From: Stemphylium vesicarium
Taxonomy: Eukaryota; Ascomycota; Dothideomycetes; Pleosporales; Pleosporaceae
Assembly (NCBI GenBank): GCA_004380135.1
Contig: QXCR01000010.1
Location: 186,001-250,000 of the forward strand
Reading direction: 5' to 3'
Length of the DNA stretch: 64,000 nucleotides
This document shows, one piece after another, positions 33,394 through 45,422 of this stretch. The translations under genes and the position numbers were made by a program. Each line of letters opens with the position of its first letter. Position 1 is the first letter of the stretch. The notes below the pieces were generated by a model that had not been told where the DNA came from, made no database searches, and saw only the letters and a program-made list of their open reading frames with translations.

Positions 33394-34311
33394 ATGAACG
33401 CCCAAGCCTCGTTCGACTATTCTACACTCGCATCATCAAATGAACTCGGCTATGATGTGGATGAGTCTTGTAAGCACTACTAGACTTTACATGTCGCTCA
33501 GACTCTGATACCGTACATCGTACAGCCTTTACCAATGACACTATGGCATTAATTCCTATGGATGATTTCTCTCACCCATGGGAGGTCCAACCCCATATGG
33601 CCCCTAGCGACATGAACCATGCAGATCTCGAGGAAAATGGTGGAGAGCCCTACTTCGGCTACCCAGGGTCAAGTGGCTTCGGGCACATCCCAACTATCAA
33701 TCAACTGCATGGTAACGGGGACATGACCGGGGCATTTGTAAACACCCTCAAGGGTCAAAGGTTAGAACACAGCTCCTCTCCTGAAACATGGATGATAACA
33801 CTCGATACTTAGCCAGCCTGCAACCGCAGATCCAGCATACGCGCAATTGCGTGATGATGCCTACCTTAGAGACCAAGTCGACATGTGGTCCACGGACCCC
33901 TTTGATCCCGGGCTTCCGCCAGCTAGGCTTTCGAAAAGCCCTTCGCAGAGCAACACTTCAGCGCTCGGCGACAAGGAAGACGCCATGACGTCTACCCAGG
34001 CCGCTCCCACCGCCACTCCAGCACCTACACCACAAATCGAAGAGATCGAGGTGGACATCGTTATCGGAACCATCCGTCTGAGCGGAGATATCATGTGCCG
34101 CCATGCAGATTGCGGACAGCCTTTCGGTCGTCTAGCCGAGCTCAAGCGGCACTATGCTACTGCGCATGCGGTACAGAAGCCCGAATATTGGTGCAGCCAA
34201 CCGCTTTGCGACCGTAGCATGGCTGGTGGTCGCCCTTTCCATAGGAAGGATAAGAAAAGGGAGCATGAGAAGAAGGTACACCATCGTGGCATCTATCGTA
34301 CGCGTGGTTGA
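33394..34311 (+). CDS. C2H2 zinc finger protein, copy 1 of a paralogous pair
   Basis: Three exons (33394-33469, 33526-33760, 33813-34311) give 269 residues; phases match at both introns. The first 180 residues are acidic and low in complexity. Near residue 200 a finger appears: CRHADCGQPFGRLAELKRHYATAH (C-x4-C-x12-H-x4-H). It is followed by a second, wider unit: WCSQPLCDRS...GGRPFHRKDKKREHEKKVHHRG (C-x4-C-x18-H-x4-H). The protein ends soon after. The same two units occur in the gene at 35,811. The function is unknown; a DNA-binding role is inferred from the fingers. It lies in an accessory region next to a decayed transposon. Confidence 0.78.
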
Positions 34312-35810
34312 TCCCGGGGATGGCGTTGGTGACAGGACAATTGCTAGGCGTTGCTCGGTATCAAAAAAAAGTCACTAGCGAGACTTCTGCTGCAAATTGG
34401 TTTCTTTTTTTGTAACGGCGTATGGCGTCCGTCGCTTTGTTTCCTGCGTAGGTGTAGTGATAAAATGTTAGCGAATGTTAGAGTCGCGCTGCATCAGTAC
34501 CACTCTTTACTTCAAGAAACTCCGTGAACATATCGTGAGGAGCTGCTGACTTTGATCCTTCCATCCCACAAAGAAAGAATCATATCAATCGTGTGATACT
34601 TGTGGGAACGCGGCTACCGTAGATGAATGCGACTTGAGAGCGTATCGCAATGTCTCAACAGGTCGCAGGGCCAACGTTCAGCCACCAAGACCTGTTATTG
34701 TCTATGCGACCAGTTAATTTGCCCCCTACTGTGCGTCGAAGTCTACGACAACCTCTACGCTTCCACGTGATTGAGTGAGTGAGTGAGTAAGTGAGTACGT
34801 GTATTTAAAGACAGTATGATGAATGTGAACTTACAAGTTTGAAATATCGTTGGTATGAGATAGGTACTGTGCTGGTGTTGCGCATCATAGGGTATAATGT
34901 ATTCTTTGCACACGTGAAATAATCGACCTTAGTAAGATCGCTTACAGAGACAGAGATTTTCATCCCAGCATAAAAATCAATGGCGGTATGAACAGATGTG
35001 TCCAGGAAGCACAGGGCACGTGGCTGGAGAAGAGGCGCAAGTCGGCGGGCGGTGTCAAGGGGCTGAAGGAACAGCGCGCTTATTTCACTTAACAAAACTC
35101 CACGTACAAAATACCTAGGTAGAGGCGAAATGAAGGTGATTGGACTGGCCGTTTCTTGCTGCTGCCCATTACATTACTTCCAAAGCATGCGGTGGTTTGA
35201 TGACGTAGGTGTGATTGGTTAAACCACCTAGTCCACATTCTTTAGCTCCGAAAGAAGCACAGCACACTTAGCGTACAACAAGGCACCTGAAATAGAAGCT
35301 GACAGCTTGCAAGTCGCAAGACCATCGAGAATAGACGAAAAAGTAGCCCTCTATTGGATAGTCGTGGCTGAGCACGGTGCAGACCTGTAAACGCCTGTGG
35401 AGTGGAAAGTGCTAAGTAGCCGTTAGTACTAGATGCGGCTAACTAACTTCAGAAGATTTACTCTAGACCTTGAAGGGCTCTTAAGTATATTCTGGCAGTT
35501 TGCCTTAAAACGCGATTTTTAAAGGACTTGGAGAATGTTTATTGGGCCGCTTGTAAAAGAGATCCCTGTTAGGAAGTGGTAGGTGGAGCATCCGCTTGTC
35601 TGATCTCGAACTCGTGCTTCAGCGGTGAACCTGCATGAAATCGACCACTGAGGTGAACAATGTTAAAGACATAGCTGTTCTAATCTACAACCATAAATAT
35701 TATCTTGTTCGCAACAGCTCCCTAGGTGGTTTTGAGGCACTTGACAAGCTTTCACATGATTGTACCTTCATCCTCTTTGCCTCTCTAGTATCACGATACA
35801 TTGCATCGCC
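34312..35810. other. Intergenic region between the C2H2 genes, with (TGAG)n microsatellite
   Basis: About 1.5 kb without a recognised gene. A (TGAG)n run lies at about 34,772-34,797. No remnant of a third C2H2 copy was seen. Confidence 0.55.
34772..34797 (+). repeat. (TGAG)n tetranucleotide microsatellite
   Basis: About six TGAG/TAAG units between the two C2H2 genes. Confidence 0.9.
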
Positions 35811-36821
35811 ATGGCTTCTGAAGCAAGATTCATCGACCGCACTTCGCTAGCCCCGAGTCACAGCGTTGCTAGCAGAGACGCAGGTAGGCATTCGTATTAT
35901 CTTGATTGCCCCAAACTTTCTCATCCAAGTGCTGACCCGAGGATGACATAGTTTGCTTCTTCCAATCCCCCACCGTACCAGAGCCTATTCAAGACTCTTT
36001 CCTCTCCCTTGTTTCGTACTTGGATATCTCACCCAAAGAGTTAGCCATGCCTGATATCCGCTGGTACAATGAGAGCCTACCATCAGGCTACACATCAGTG
36101 AACGATACTGGGCCATTTCAAAGCGAATTCGACTACACCAATCCCAACGACGTAGTACAGGGATTTGGAGCGTTCAAATATTCTCCCAGTCACTGAGTCG
36201 GCGAATGGAAACGGGCATGTCTTCGGTGGAAAGCAGGCCAGCTTCGCTGCGGACAGTGTATTCGAGCCTCTGTTTCCGTCTGTACACAGTGTGGGCCCTA
36301 CGCTCGAGGAAGGGCACCACATCTTCGACGGTCCATACGATGCCGTCACATTCGATCTAATAAGCTCTTCGACCGGTTCGACCACAAACCCGCACACCAA
36401 TTCCGGCGCGGCAATCGTGATCGCAATAATCAACCTAAACGGGGACATCATGTGTCCTCATGCGCAATGTCAGCATGCGTATGGTCGGATCACGGAACTC
36501 AAACGCCATTATCGGACGTCGCACGCAGCCCAGAGAACAGAATACTGGTGCAGCCAGCCGTTTTGTGATCGTAGCATTGAGGCGGGAGGTCGTCCATTTT
36601 ACAGAGACGACAAGATGAGAGAGCATGAGAGGAAAGTGCACCATCGTGGCGTGTACCGCAAGCATCGTCGATGTCGTCAAATACAAGAGGCGTGCTGGGC
36701 GCTACAATGCTTTCGGAAGGATGGTAGTATAGGGGCTGTGACTCTCATAACAGCTTTCGCTGTCGCTTTAATCTCTTTTTTGAATGTAATGGTAGAAGGT
36801 CAGCAAGTATTCATGATCTAG
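35811..36821 (+). CDS. C2H2 zinc finger protein, copy 2 of a paralogous pair
   Basis: Three exons (35811-35883, 35952-36151, 36237-36821) give 285 residues. The second intron (GTAGTA...AAGCAG) removes an in-frame TGA at 36,197 and restores the frame of the fingers, so the gene need not be broken; an AAG acceptor three bases earlier is equally in phase. The fingers are CPHAQCQHAYGRITELKRHYRTSH and WCSQPFCDRSIEAGGRPFYRDDKMREHERKVHHRG, closely matching copy 1. The N-terminal half differs from copy 1, but the C-terminus here is longer and hydrophobic (TLITAFAVALISFLNVMV). That tail could be a membrane segment, or may be read-through beyond a missed last intron. Its function is unknown. Confidence 0.7.
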
Positions 36822-38104
36822 TTCCATCTCTTTGCTTTGCGAGGCGTCGTGACCATGTTGCGATGTCTGACGATGCGCGCATGTAGAGTATTCGGCCGAT
36901 TGTTTGCATCGCCAAAGATGCCACGCTGATATTGAACAGGTGAGAACTGCATCAAGGTGTTGCGAGAGAGAAGCCACGAACCAGGCTGAGATGTGACAGC
37001 GTGCAACCAAGGCGCTAGCGAGCGGTGATGACGTAGCACCATTTGTTGATTACTCGCCCACTCGCTCCAATGCCGTACCACACCATACCTCGGTACCGTG
37101 GTCTTTGTATTTCGGTAAGCCGCAAAATGAGCACCTAACTCGTTGCGACACTGCTTCATACTTGGCCAATGAACCGATGAGCAGACTAGAAATGGCGTAT
37201 CGCGATCGCTGTTACATCTCACAGTTTGCCTTTGCTTTCGGAAAGCGAAGGTGTACCCTTGCCCAGAAAAGTACATCATAGTCCTGAGCCATGTTCAGCA
37301 TATTCGCAACGCATCAACCCGTACTCATCATAGCACCCAAATCGCACATTAGTTCTGACGTTCCCTTAAATGAGACCTACCCCATCCGCACCACTCCCCG
37401 AACCCAAGCCCGTGCGCTACACAGCACCCCGGACCCGCCGTCTTGGCCAGTGGGTACCTTGAATGGGGGGCGTTCGTTATCCGGCGTGGTTATCAATGTA
37501 GACTTAGTCCTACTAAAAACACGCGCGGTACGCTATCGGAGGGAGGGCGGGGGACAAGGTTTCGATCACGAAAACCGTTTGCTGTCCACAGATAGAAATG
37601 AAACAAAACCGCGCGTCTGGGGCGCGCGTAAGACAATTTCCCGGAGGCTTAGAGTATGTTTTTTTTTACTTATCGGTATCCTTGTATGGAGCTCAATCTT
37701 ACACTACGTATGCCCAATGGTGATTTGGACGGATGGGTTGGAAAGTGAGTCCTTGGGTCAAATGAATGTAATGATATGATGTCATGTTTCATTGCGTGGG
37801 GTATGGATACACCGCATGTTTCATGAACAGCAGGGTGACCTATCGTCTTTTTAAATCGTCTATATTCGAGCAACCAAAAAAAAGTGAGATAAGAGTCAGA
37901 ACGGCCGAAAGTCGCCGACTGAACATCGAAAAAAAAAGGACCTGAAAATGTTCCGACTATGGGAAGTCGGCGCATGGTTCGGTACTATACAACGCCAAAT
38001 GGGTATCCTTTGAAACCGAGGCTTTTGCTCATAAACGCCTCTACCGGAAGAAGATAAAGAAAAAGGTCGACAATGAAGAAATGTCGCACTGGATGTTGCT
38101 GCTC
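36822..38104. other. Intergenic region, nothing recognised
   Basis: About 1.3 kb between a + strand C2H2 gene and a - strand coiled-coil gene. Only short frames without motifs. Confidence 0.5.
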
Positions 38105-39820
38105 TCACTGGTTGTGAGCTACTTCCTTGCCCTTGGATGAACGGGGATGCAGGAAGTTGAGACCGCCCTTGGCGACGCCGGCGACGTTGAAGTGAAGAGG
38201 CTCCTTGACGCCCTTTTCCCTGACGGGCATCTTTCGCTTGGAACGTCCCGACACGTACATTGGCTGCTGTGCATGGCCAGCGGCATTGACGTTGGGCATG
38301 CTCTGCTTCGACCGCAGCTTGGGCTTTTTGTCGCGGTGCTCATCGTCGGTGGTTTCAGTGTCGAAGCTGCGAAGGCTGCTCCGCTCGGATGAGAAGCGGG
38401 GGTGACTAGAATGACTCGACGATTGCGTTGGCGCGCGCTGGATCGGGCTTAGAGGACTTGGCCTGGATGAGTGCACAGTTGATGCCGTCTGAGAACGCTC
38501 AATGGGACTCAGCATAGCAGCCGAGTTGGCAAGAACGTCCAGTCCCGAGGGCGCCCTAGTCGCCACCGAGTGAGTTCTAGATGAATAAGTGGGTGGAGGA
38601 TCCTGGTAATCGTACATGATCTCTGAGTCCAGACTCTTGTACTTGGCAGTGCCGTCGAGTTCTTCATCATGCTCCCAGCAAGTCTCGTCGACCCCACTCA
38701 CAGCGGGTAAGAAGCGGATCTCGTTCCAGGTGACGTCTTCATACTGCAGAGTGATGTAGAGAACGTCTCCCTGCATCTTGTCATGCGCGACACAGTGATC
38801 CTCTAGGAACGGAAAGTCCCACACGCCGCGATGGACAAGGTCGGGTGGCAGGAGGGTCAAGGCCATGCGACCAAAGGGCTCGTCTGCGGGCCGATGGCCA
38901 GTCATTGGCATCCATGGTCTCCCGCGAAAGACACCCTTGAAGGCAGTCTCGATGCGATTAGCGAAACAAGAGCTGTCTTGGCTAGGGAAATCGAGGTTTT
39001 GAAGCAACTTGCGAGATGCGCATCGTCGGTATGCGTTGCTATCGGGATCGAAAGCGAACCTCTGTGATTTTCGGGGCACGAAGATGACGCGGACACTCCA
39101 AGACAAGGGATACTTCTTGTCAGTCCGGATAGGAAGTTGACCAAGGGTATGGTTTGCTTGCATCAGAGGCGGCAGCTGTGGAACTGGCGGTGCCTGTGGG
39201 GTTGACAGGGGCGCTTTTGGCGTTGAGGAAGCGGGTGTCACGTCCCTCGACATGCCACTGAGCTGCTCGAAGCGATCGACCCTGTTCTCCAACTCCATGC
39301 TGAACTCATCTACCATGTTCAGACGTTCGCCCTGTACCTTGATTTGGTCGCTCAGCTCTGTCGTTCGATCGACGACAGCTTCGACTCGGTCATCCATGGA
39401 GAGCTTCAAGAACTGCATGTTCTGGTACATGCGAGCCTGAATCGCATTGTTCGTCCGGATCAGTTCTTCCCGCGCCATTCGCTCCCTGAAAAGCTCCTGC
39501 TTCAGATCTTGCTCCAATGTTTCGAAGCGTTCAACCTCGTGCTTCAGTCGCTTCATCTGCTCCACAGCCTGTATGTATGCTTCCATTGACACTGTCGAGA
39601 TGGGTTGCGCCTCATGGTTCCACGCCTGATGGCCGCACCCGCAGCGAGAGCGTATGATGGAATCGGGATAGAAGCTGCGACAGGAGCAGCGCTGGCGGGC
39701 GCCATCACCTTCGGAGGGTGGGAGAATGAAGCTGCATTCTCCCCGCGGGAGCTGTGCCTCTTCGCCAGGCGCAGGGTTTCCAGACGGGTGGATGAGGGCC
39801 TGAGTGGTGCTATGGAACAT
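38105..39820 (-). CDS. Unrecognised coiled-coil protein with CxC...CxCGHxxxxH motif
   Basis: One long exon of 571 residues. Near the N-terminus Cys45, Cys47, Cys60, Cys62, His64 and His69 form CSCRSF...RCGCGHQAWNH, a compact potential metal site. I have seen similar CxCGH motifs in uncharacterised fungal proteins, but cannot name the family. Residues about 80-200 are strongly heptad-like (VEQMKRLKHEVERFETLEQ, then ELSDQIKVQGERLNMVDEF), predicting coiled coil and oligomerisation. A central region of about 150 residues (WSVRVIFVPRKSQRFAFDPDS to ITLQYEDVTWNEIRF) looks globular. The last 170 residues are Ser-rich and basic with KKPKLR- and KRK-type clusters, perhaps nuclear localisation signals. 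No enzymatic motif is visible. Confidence 0.75.
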   Translation of the reverse strand: MFHSTTQALIHPSGNPAPGEEAQLPRGECSFILPPSEGDGARQRCSCRSFYPDSIIRSRCGCGHQAWNHEAQPISTVSMEAYIQAVEQMKRLKHEVERFETLEQDLKQELFRERMAREELIRTNNAIQARMYQNMQFLKLSMDDRVEAVVDRTTELSDQIKVQGERLNMVDEFSMELENRVDRFEQLSGMSRDVTPASSTPKAPLSTPQAPPVPQLPPLMQANHTLGQLPIRTDKKYPLSWSVRVIFVPRKSQRFAFDPDSNAYRRCASRKLLQNLDFPSQDSSCFANRIETAFKGVFRGRPWMPMTGHRPADEPFGRMALTLLPPDLVHRGVWDFPFLEDHCVAHDKMQGDVLYITLQYEDVTWNEIRFLPAVSGVDETCWEHDEELDGTAKYKSLDSEIMYDYQDPPPTYSSRTHSVATRAPSGLDVLANSAAMLSPIERSQTASTVHSSRPSPLSPIQRAPTQSSSHSSHPRFSSERSSLRSFDTETTDDEHRDKKPKLRSKQSMPNVNAAGHAQQPMYVSGRSKRKMPVREKGVKEPLHFNVAGVAKGGLNFLHPRSSKGKEVAHNQ

Positions 39821-42800
39821 CAGGAGTCGACCTTAGGCGGTGGTCGTAGCGTGGTTCTTGGACAACGGCTGGGCGGCTCATGGAAGGCCGGCAGAGGCTG
39901 TTTGGAGTGGGTTGAAGAAATGAATGTGTGTCTGTGGGTAGGCGATGAAGAGAAGGCCAAGAGCCTAAGGTACGACAGTTAGCTGGGGGCAGGGCTCTAG
40001 TGATATACAGACAGACAGGCACGGGCAGACCAGTCGCCAGGATAAGCGGTTGGAGCACAAGATAAGGCAATCATTCACTACTTACATTTAATTCCAGACG
40101 GATGGTGTGCACCGGAGCATCCGAATGGATGGTCGCACAATCAAAAGGATGAGCAGGGCGTGTGCACCCGTGGGCGAAGAGGGAATTTGAAGGCAGCAGT
40201 CGGGAGCGTAGCAATGGGCGCTGCGCTCACGAGTATTTGGGGCGGCCATGGGATGCGCAGGTACTCTTTCTTTTTGGCTCAGAACTAGCTCCCGCGCCGG
40301 GGAGTGACAACCCTGTCATAGCTGGGGACAGTGCTGGCCTGGTTGTGGGCGCGCTGGGTGGGAAGCTGGAGTTTGGGGTGCGTGGTGTGGCCGCCGAGCC
40401 AGGAGTAAGAGATAAGAGTCACGCCTCCTACCAGAAAACGCGCCAATGACACGGCGGGCGTGGGAGCCCCGAAGCCGCCTTGGATTCGCCGCAGGCCCAT
40501 CTTGCTTCCTATTGCGTGCCTGAAGCCTGTCCCGATGCCCGTACAACGTCTGCAGCCGCATGCCCTGCAGCATACCAAGGGAATGGGGCATTGCTGTCAG
40601 CGCCTTGCCGGCTACACACGACTGCGCTCTCCCCCCCTTGTGCGTTGCTTTATCGCGGCAACAGAGGTATAGCCACCGCCAATGCCCAGCATCACATCAG
40701 ATATGTGCACATTCCGTCTCCACAGCACGCAACACACCCATCCATACCAACCACTCTCTTGCACCGTGAGTCAAACCCCACACGAGCCGGGCCTTGGGCC
40801 ATTTGTAACACGGCTTCGTCACATCAGCTGCGGATCAGAGAGCCGTCTCCGTAGCAGACATGCTGGTCACCCAGGAACACCGTAGACGGCGCTTCTCCAC
40901 GTGCAGCTCACCGTCGAAGCTCTGCAGAAACCATCATGGGCTAGGTCACCGCTTTGATAGCCAGATGCGGCGCTGGGAGGTGTGGGTGATAGTGTGGCCT
41001 GCTCCTTATCGCGACTTCGTGATATACCCCACGCTGCCTGGGGGGGTTCGCTTATCTCATTGGGCCGCCGTGTTGCGCCCTCAACGCAGAACTGACAGCG
41101 GACAGCCGAAGCCGCTTCTTGGTGACCCCTGGACCAAGACGGACGGCCAGATTGTGGCAAATAGCCTACATGGAAAGCGAATCACAAAAAGCATCCGCGC
41201 CCGTGTTCTATGCTGCCAACAGCCGTCGCCGCCGGCCATGAAGCGGTCACGGATTCTGCGCGTAGCCATGTAATCATCGCCAGCTTCACATGCATTCCAC
41301 GATATGCGTTGAGAATGCGGAACGGACCCAATGCCGGCCGCTCATTCTGCACGCGGTCTTCAATGTGGGCAAGCGCGACCAGCCTCACCCGCATCCTTTT
41401 CCATTACCACAGCGGCGTATAGAGTAATAAACTTCGCTACCGAACAAGGCAGGGTACGGGAGGTTTCATGGATGTAATCTCAACCCAAGCCTGAGGTCGG
41501 CGCTGACGCAAAAGCGCCACGCAATGTGCATCCCCTTGCTCTCATGACACAATCCAACGATCAACTTGCCCTGCCGTCGTTCATCATCCGCGACGAGGAC
41601 CAGAAAATCGCCGGTTCATGATGTCGCAACGTGTGTCCACCGCGTCGCTCTAAACACGCTGTCACATGAGTTGGAGCACGATTTGGCCCAGCTCGGTCTA
41701 AGGCATCAAAATCAACCAAAGAACTACCGAATCCCACGTCTCGTAAAGACGTTACTCACCCAAAGCACCGGCATGGTCAACGCCGCGTTCAGCCGAGAAC
41801 ACTCGGAAAAACGTGGACGATGTCTGCCATCCTCTCTTCGTCCCACATGGCGCGGCATGTTGGTCAAATTTGTCGACATCGTTTCCATTCTGGTGGAACC
41901 TATGGGGTAATAAGTAACCAGCCCCTCCACGTCTTGACCATCTTCTTGCCCTTTTCAGCACTCCCATCACCGGTAGTTTGGTAAGTATGAAAACTGTGCA
42001 ACATAGGGGTTCGCACTTCCATAACACTATCAATCAAGTCATTCATTGTCAAATACCCAATTTACTCAACGCATATCGCAAAATCGGCTCAAACCCCCAG
42101 CGCCCTGCTGCACCCTGAAGCATACGCCGTCGAAACGCCGCCATTGTAGCTGCAAAAGAGCCACATCCTCTATTCCCGAAACTTTCCATTGGCGCTGCCC
42201 TCTCTTAGCGCTCTCGCAAATCTTCGGCCATCTTTCATCTTACTGTCTCTCACGCGTCTATCCTATCGAGGCCTCTATCATTCACCTCTGACTGAGGTCC
42301 TCCGCCAAACAAGGCTAGTCTTGCGGGAGCAGCCGTTCAGGGTGGAGACATCCTGAAAAGTGCATCGATCCCTTCCCGAAGCGGGCAGAGACTCATGATC
42401 AGTCTCGAGTGGCTTCTTCGAGACGGTGCTGCATCTTAGTGTGGCCAGTCGTCAGCAAGCACTTGAGAAGGCCTGTCCATTCGAAGGTCGAGCTTGTAAG
42501 CTAGATGGCTCCACGTGCGACACACGCAAGCCAGATTGTGCAAGCCGCACTGCGACGTCTCATTCGCAGTGCAGCATCTTGTTCTTCCATTGACTGTATC
42601 ACGATCTAAGTGCTTCTGCGATAAAGCCACAAGCGGTTCGCACGGCACGAAGGCGAAGTGCCAACGCCCTGCGTGGTTCTGGAACAGCGGGGCCTTTCCG
42701 ACGCTTAACCACGCCGGTAACTCCTTATTGTTCGCCGCTGCAGTGACCCGGAGATTTTCTTTGGTCATAATTCAATCAAAGCCCTTGTAGAGTTTGAGCT

Positions 42801-42995
42801 TGCTCAGGGAGCGCGACTTCTTAGGTTGCGACGAGGTAAGCACTGCGAGAACGCAAGGATGGCGCCTGCCTGCTCGGCCGCTCGGGGCGTCAACTTTCCG
42901 ACCTATCTGCCAAGGCTCCCGAGACCAAACATTCCGCACCCCCAGATGTCCGTCTGCTGTATACTCCACACAGGTTGCCTCAAAACGATTACTAA
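39821..42995. other. 3.2-kb gene desert
   Basis: The longest stretch without a supportable gene. Frames on both strands are short, lack recognisable domains and are mutually overlapping. Base composition is not visibly AT-biased, so a RIP-degraded repeat is not obvious. It may hold regulatory sequence of the Zn2Cys6 gene to its right. Confidence 0.5.
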
Positions 42996-45422
42996 ATGCC
43001 AGAAGAAAATTGGGTGGCCCACGGCGGTATACCCGCATGCGATCTATGCCATGCCCGAAAAGTGAGTTGCTCCCGCGCCTGCCTTTCAGCCACCGGCACG
43101 TTCATGAGTCCTTGGTACTGACACTCAGGAGGTGAAATGTGACCGCAAAGAGCCATGCGCAAACTGTGTGGCGGCGAGGGCTGAATGTCTGCGGAATAGG
43201 CACAAGCGTGTCCCTCGCCCCAAAGTCAAGACGTAAGCAACTGCCTGTCTGCTATAGTGAAAGCGAACAATGGCGCAGTCCTCGAATCTTCATCGATGAC
43301 AAGTCGTATCAACCTCCAGACCTAATTCTTGTGTAGAGACGAGAAGATACAAGCTCTCGTACATCGTCTCTCGACCCTGGAGCATTCCGTGCGTGGCGCT
43401 CATCAAAGTCCAAGCCTGTCCCAGGAGCACGAAGTCGTTAATGGTTCCGTCACCCCAAGCATCGAGGCGATACCGGATCGACCTGCTAAAAGGAGGCGTA
43501 CGACTAGTTCGCTAGAGGTCCCACCAGTCGTTGCGACTCCAGATGTCGACACGAGTCCTCAGACAGCGACTGAAGCTCGTCTTCATATCAGCAAAGAACT
43601 ATCTACCAATGGCTTACTATCTGGTCACCAACGCTCCGTACTGGAGACGGCCATCTCTTTCGTTGACCAGCTGACGCACACGCCTCCACCGACTATGACA
43701 GACCGCAGCACCTTTGATAAGTCGATGCATATCTCAACAGACATGTCCCAGCGTGAGCTCCTCAATATTATAATCGGCAGTCAGTTTCATCATTGTATCA
43801 CTGTGGCATGCTAGACTGACGGGAAACCTAGACGATTTTAAGGAGCGCCTTCATACCGATATTCATTACCACACTTGCGACCACGTACCACCAAATGCTA
43901 TCGAGAGGATAGCTCTTGCTCTCATGGCAGGCACTGCGGATGAGAAAACCCAAAATCTCTACAAAGTCGTCGTCCATTTCCAAGCCGCTGTCATCATGTA
44001 TGCCAGTCAGCTACAAGGGCCCAAAAGCGAAGCCGTACAAAAGCACATTCAGCAAATGGAATATGAGCACATAATAGCCGCACTTACTGCATTGGATAAT
44101 GTCAGCTTCATGGTCACACCATCACTGGCTCTAGTGCAGGCTTTAGTGACAGGGGTAAGTCGTGAATGGCCCCATGACAATCTTGCCATAGCTGATGGCA
44201 TCTAGGCTCTCATGTCCCAAATCATGGGCAATCCGACACAATGCTGGGAGCTTACAGCCCATGCATCGCGAACAATCGTTGCCCTCGGTTACCACCAGAT
44301 TTCCAAGACAACTCCAGAGACGGATGAAGAAAAAGAGATATATGCGATTGTTGCCCACTGCGCGGAGCTCGACAGCGTCATGAGTCTGTTGCTACTTCGG
44401 CCAAGATCACTCCCTAAGATGCAAGTCAAGGCTTCTGACTTGTTGCGGAAAGATAAATCCAACACATTGAGTGTCTTAGAGCTGGTTTCGGTGCAAGATA
44501 AGATCTTGGATCTGACTTTGCCTTCGAATGTCAAACCAGCACCAGCGATTCTGCACGAGGAGGTAGCTCAGTTGAGAGCCCAGATGAAGGAGATCTATCT
44601 ATTAATGGAGAAGGTGGAGTGACCATCTCGGGTCGAAAGATGGCACAATCATGCTAACATCTGTCCAGGAACGCGAGCTGCATTTTATGGAAACCAGAAC
44701 AGATTCTGCTGTTCATTGGAAAGGCATGGAGTTCAAATATTTTTCCCTCTTGACTGCCGTTCACCGGCTGAGTCCTACAGTCACGACAAACCACATAGAG
44801 CGAGAGGAGTGCCTCCAGAGCGCACGAAAAGCGCTAGAATGTGTCAAGATTATCGAAGAGCTTGCCAGGACTCTGGATCATTTCATTGAAGGCTACGATC
44901 CATATCTCGCTTGGTAAGACTTGGTCATCTTCGCAAAGTCGCTCATCATTAACGCTGTGCAGGACAATGCTTTCACATCCGTTGTGCCCGTTCTTTGTCG
45001 TCTTCTGTAACGTGGTCGGAACTTCCGATGGCCGAGACTTTCAGCTACTCGAGGACGTCACCGATGCCATCTCCTCACTGGTGACGGAGAACAAATATGT
45101 CAACCGTCTGCATCGGCTCTGCGCAACACTCATTGGTCTTTGCAAACCCCTTGCTCAGAATGCGAGGCGACGAGATCAAATACAGCACGAAAACTCGGAC
45201 CAAATGACGCCAGCCGCGCCAATGACGGTTTATCATTCGTCCATGGCCTTTAGTAATGGTCCAGATGCATTGAATCCCAATGGTGGCGAAGGAACCAACA
45301 CTATGATGCCTTCTTCCTGGAACGACGACATGATGTGGCAATTGTTTCAGTCACAACCTTCCCTGGATTGGTTCAACGCCGATATTCTTGATCCTTCGTG
45401 GGGTCTTGGCCAAGCAGCTTGA
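42996..45422 (+). CDS. Zn2Cys6 transcription factor, seven exons
   Basis: Exons 42996-43061, 43132-43232, 43337-43779, 43832-44154, 44206-44613, 44669-44913 and 44963-45422 give 681 residues with all phases consistent. The cluster is Cys15, 18, 25, 31, 34 and 41 (PACDLCHARK|VKCDRKEPCANCVAARAEC), split by an intron between Lys22 and Val23. An RNRHKRVPRPK basic linker and a short helical stretch (EKIQALVHRLSTLEHSV, a likely dimerisation helix) follow. The central part (TCDHVPPNAIERIALALMAGT to ALVTGALMSQIMGNPTQCWELTAHASRTIVALGYH) matches the fungal_trans region architecture. The tail is Asp/Trp-rich (SWNDDMMWQLFQSQPSLDW), plausible as an activation domain. Target genes are unknown. Confidence 0.85.
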
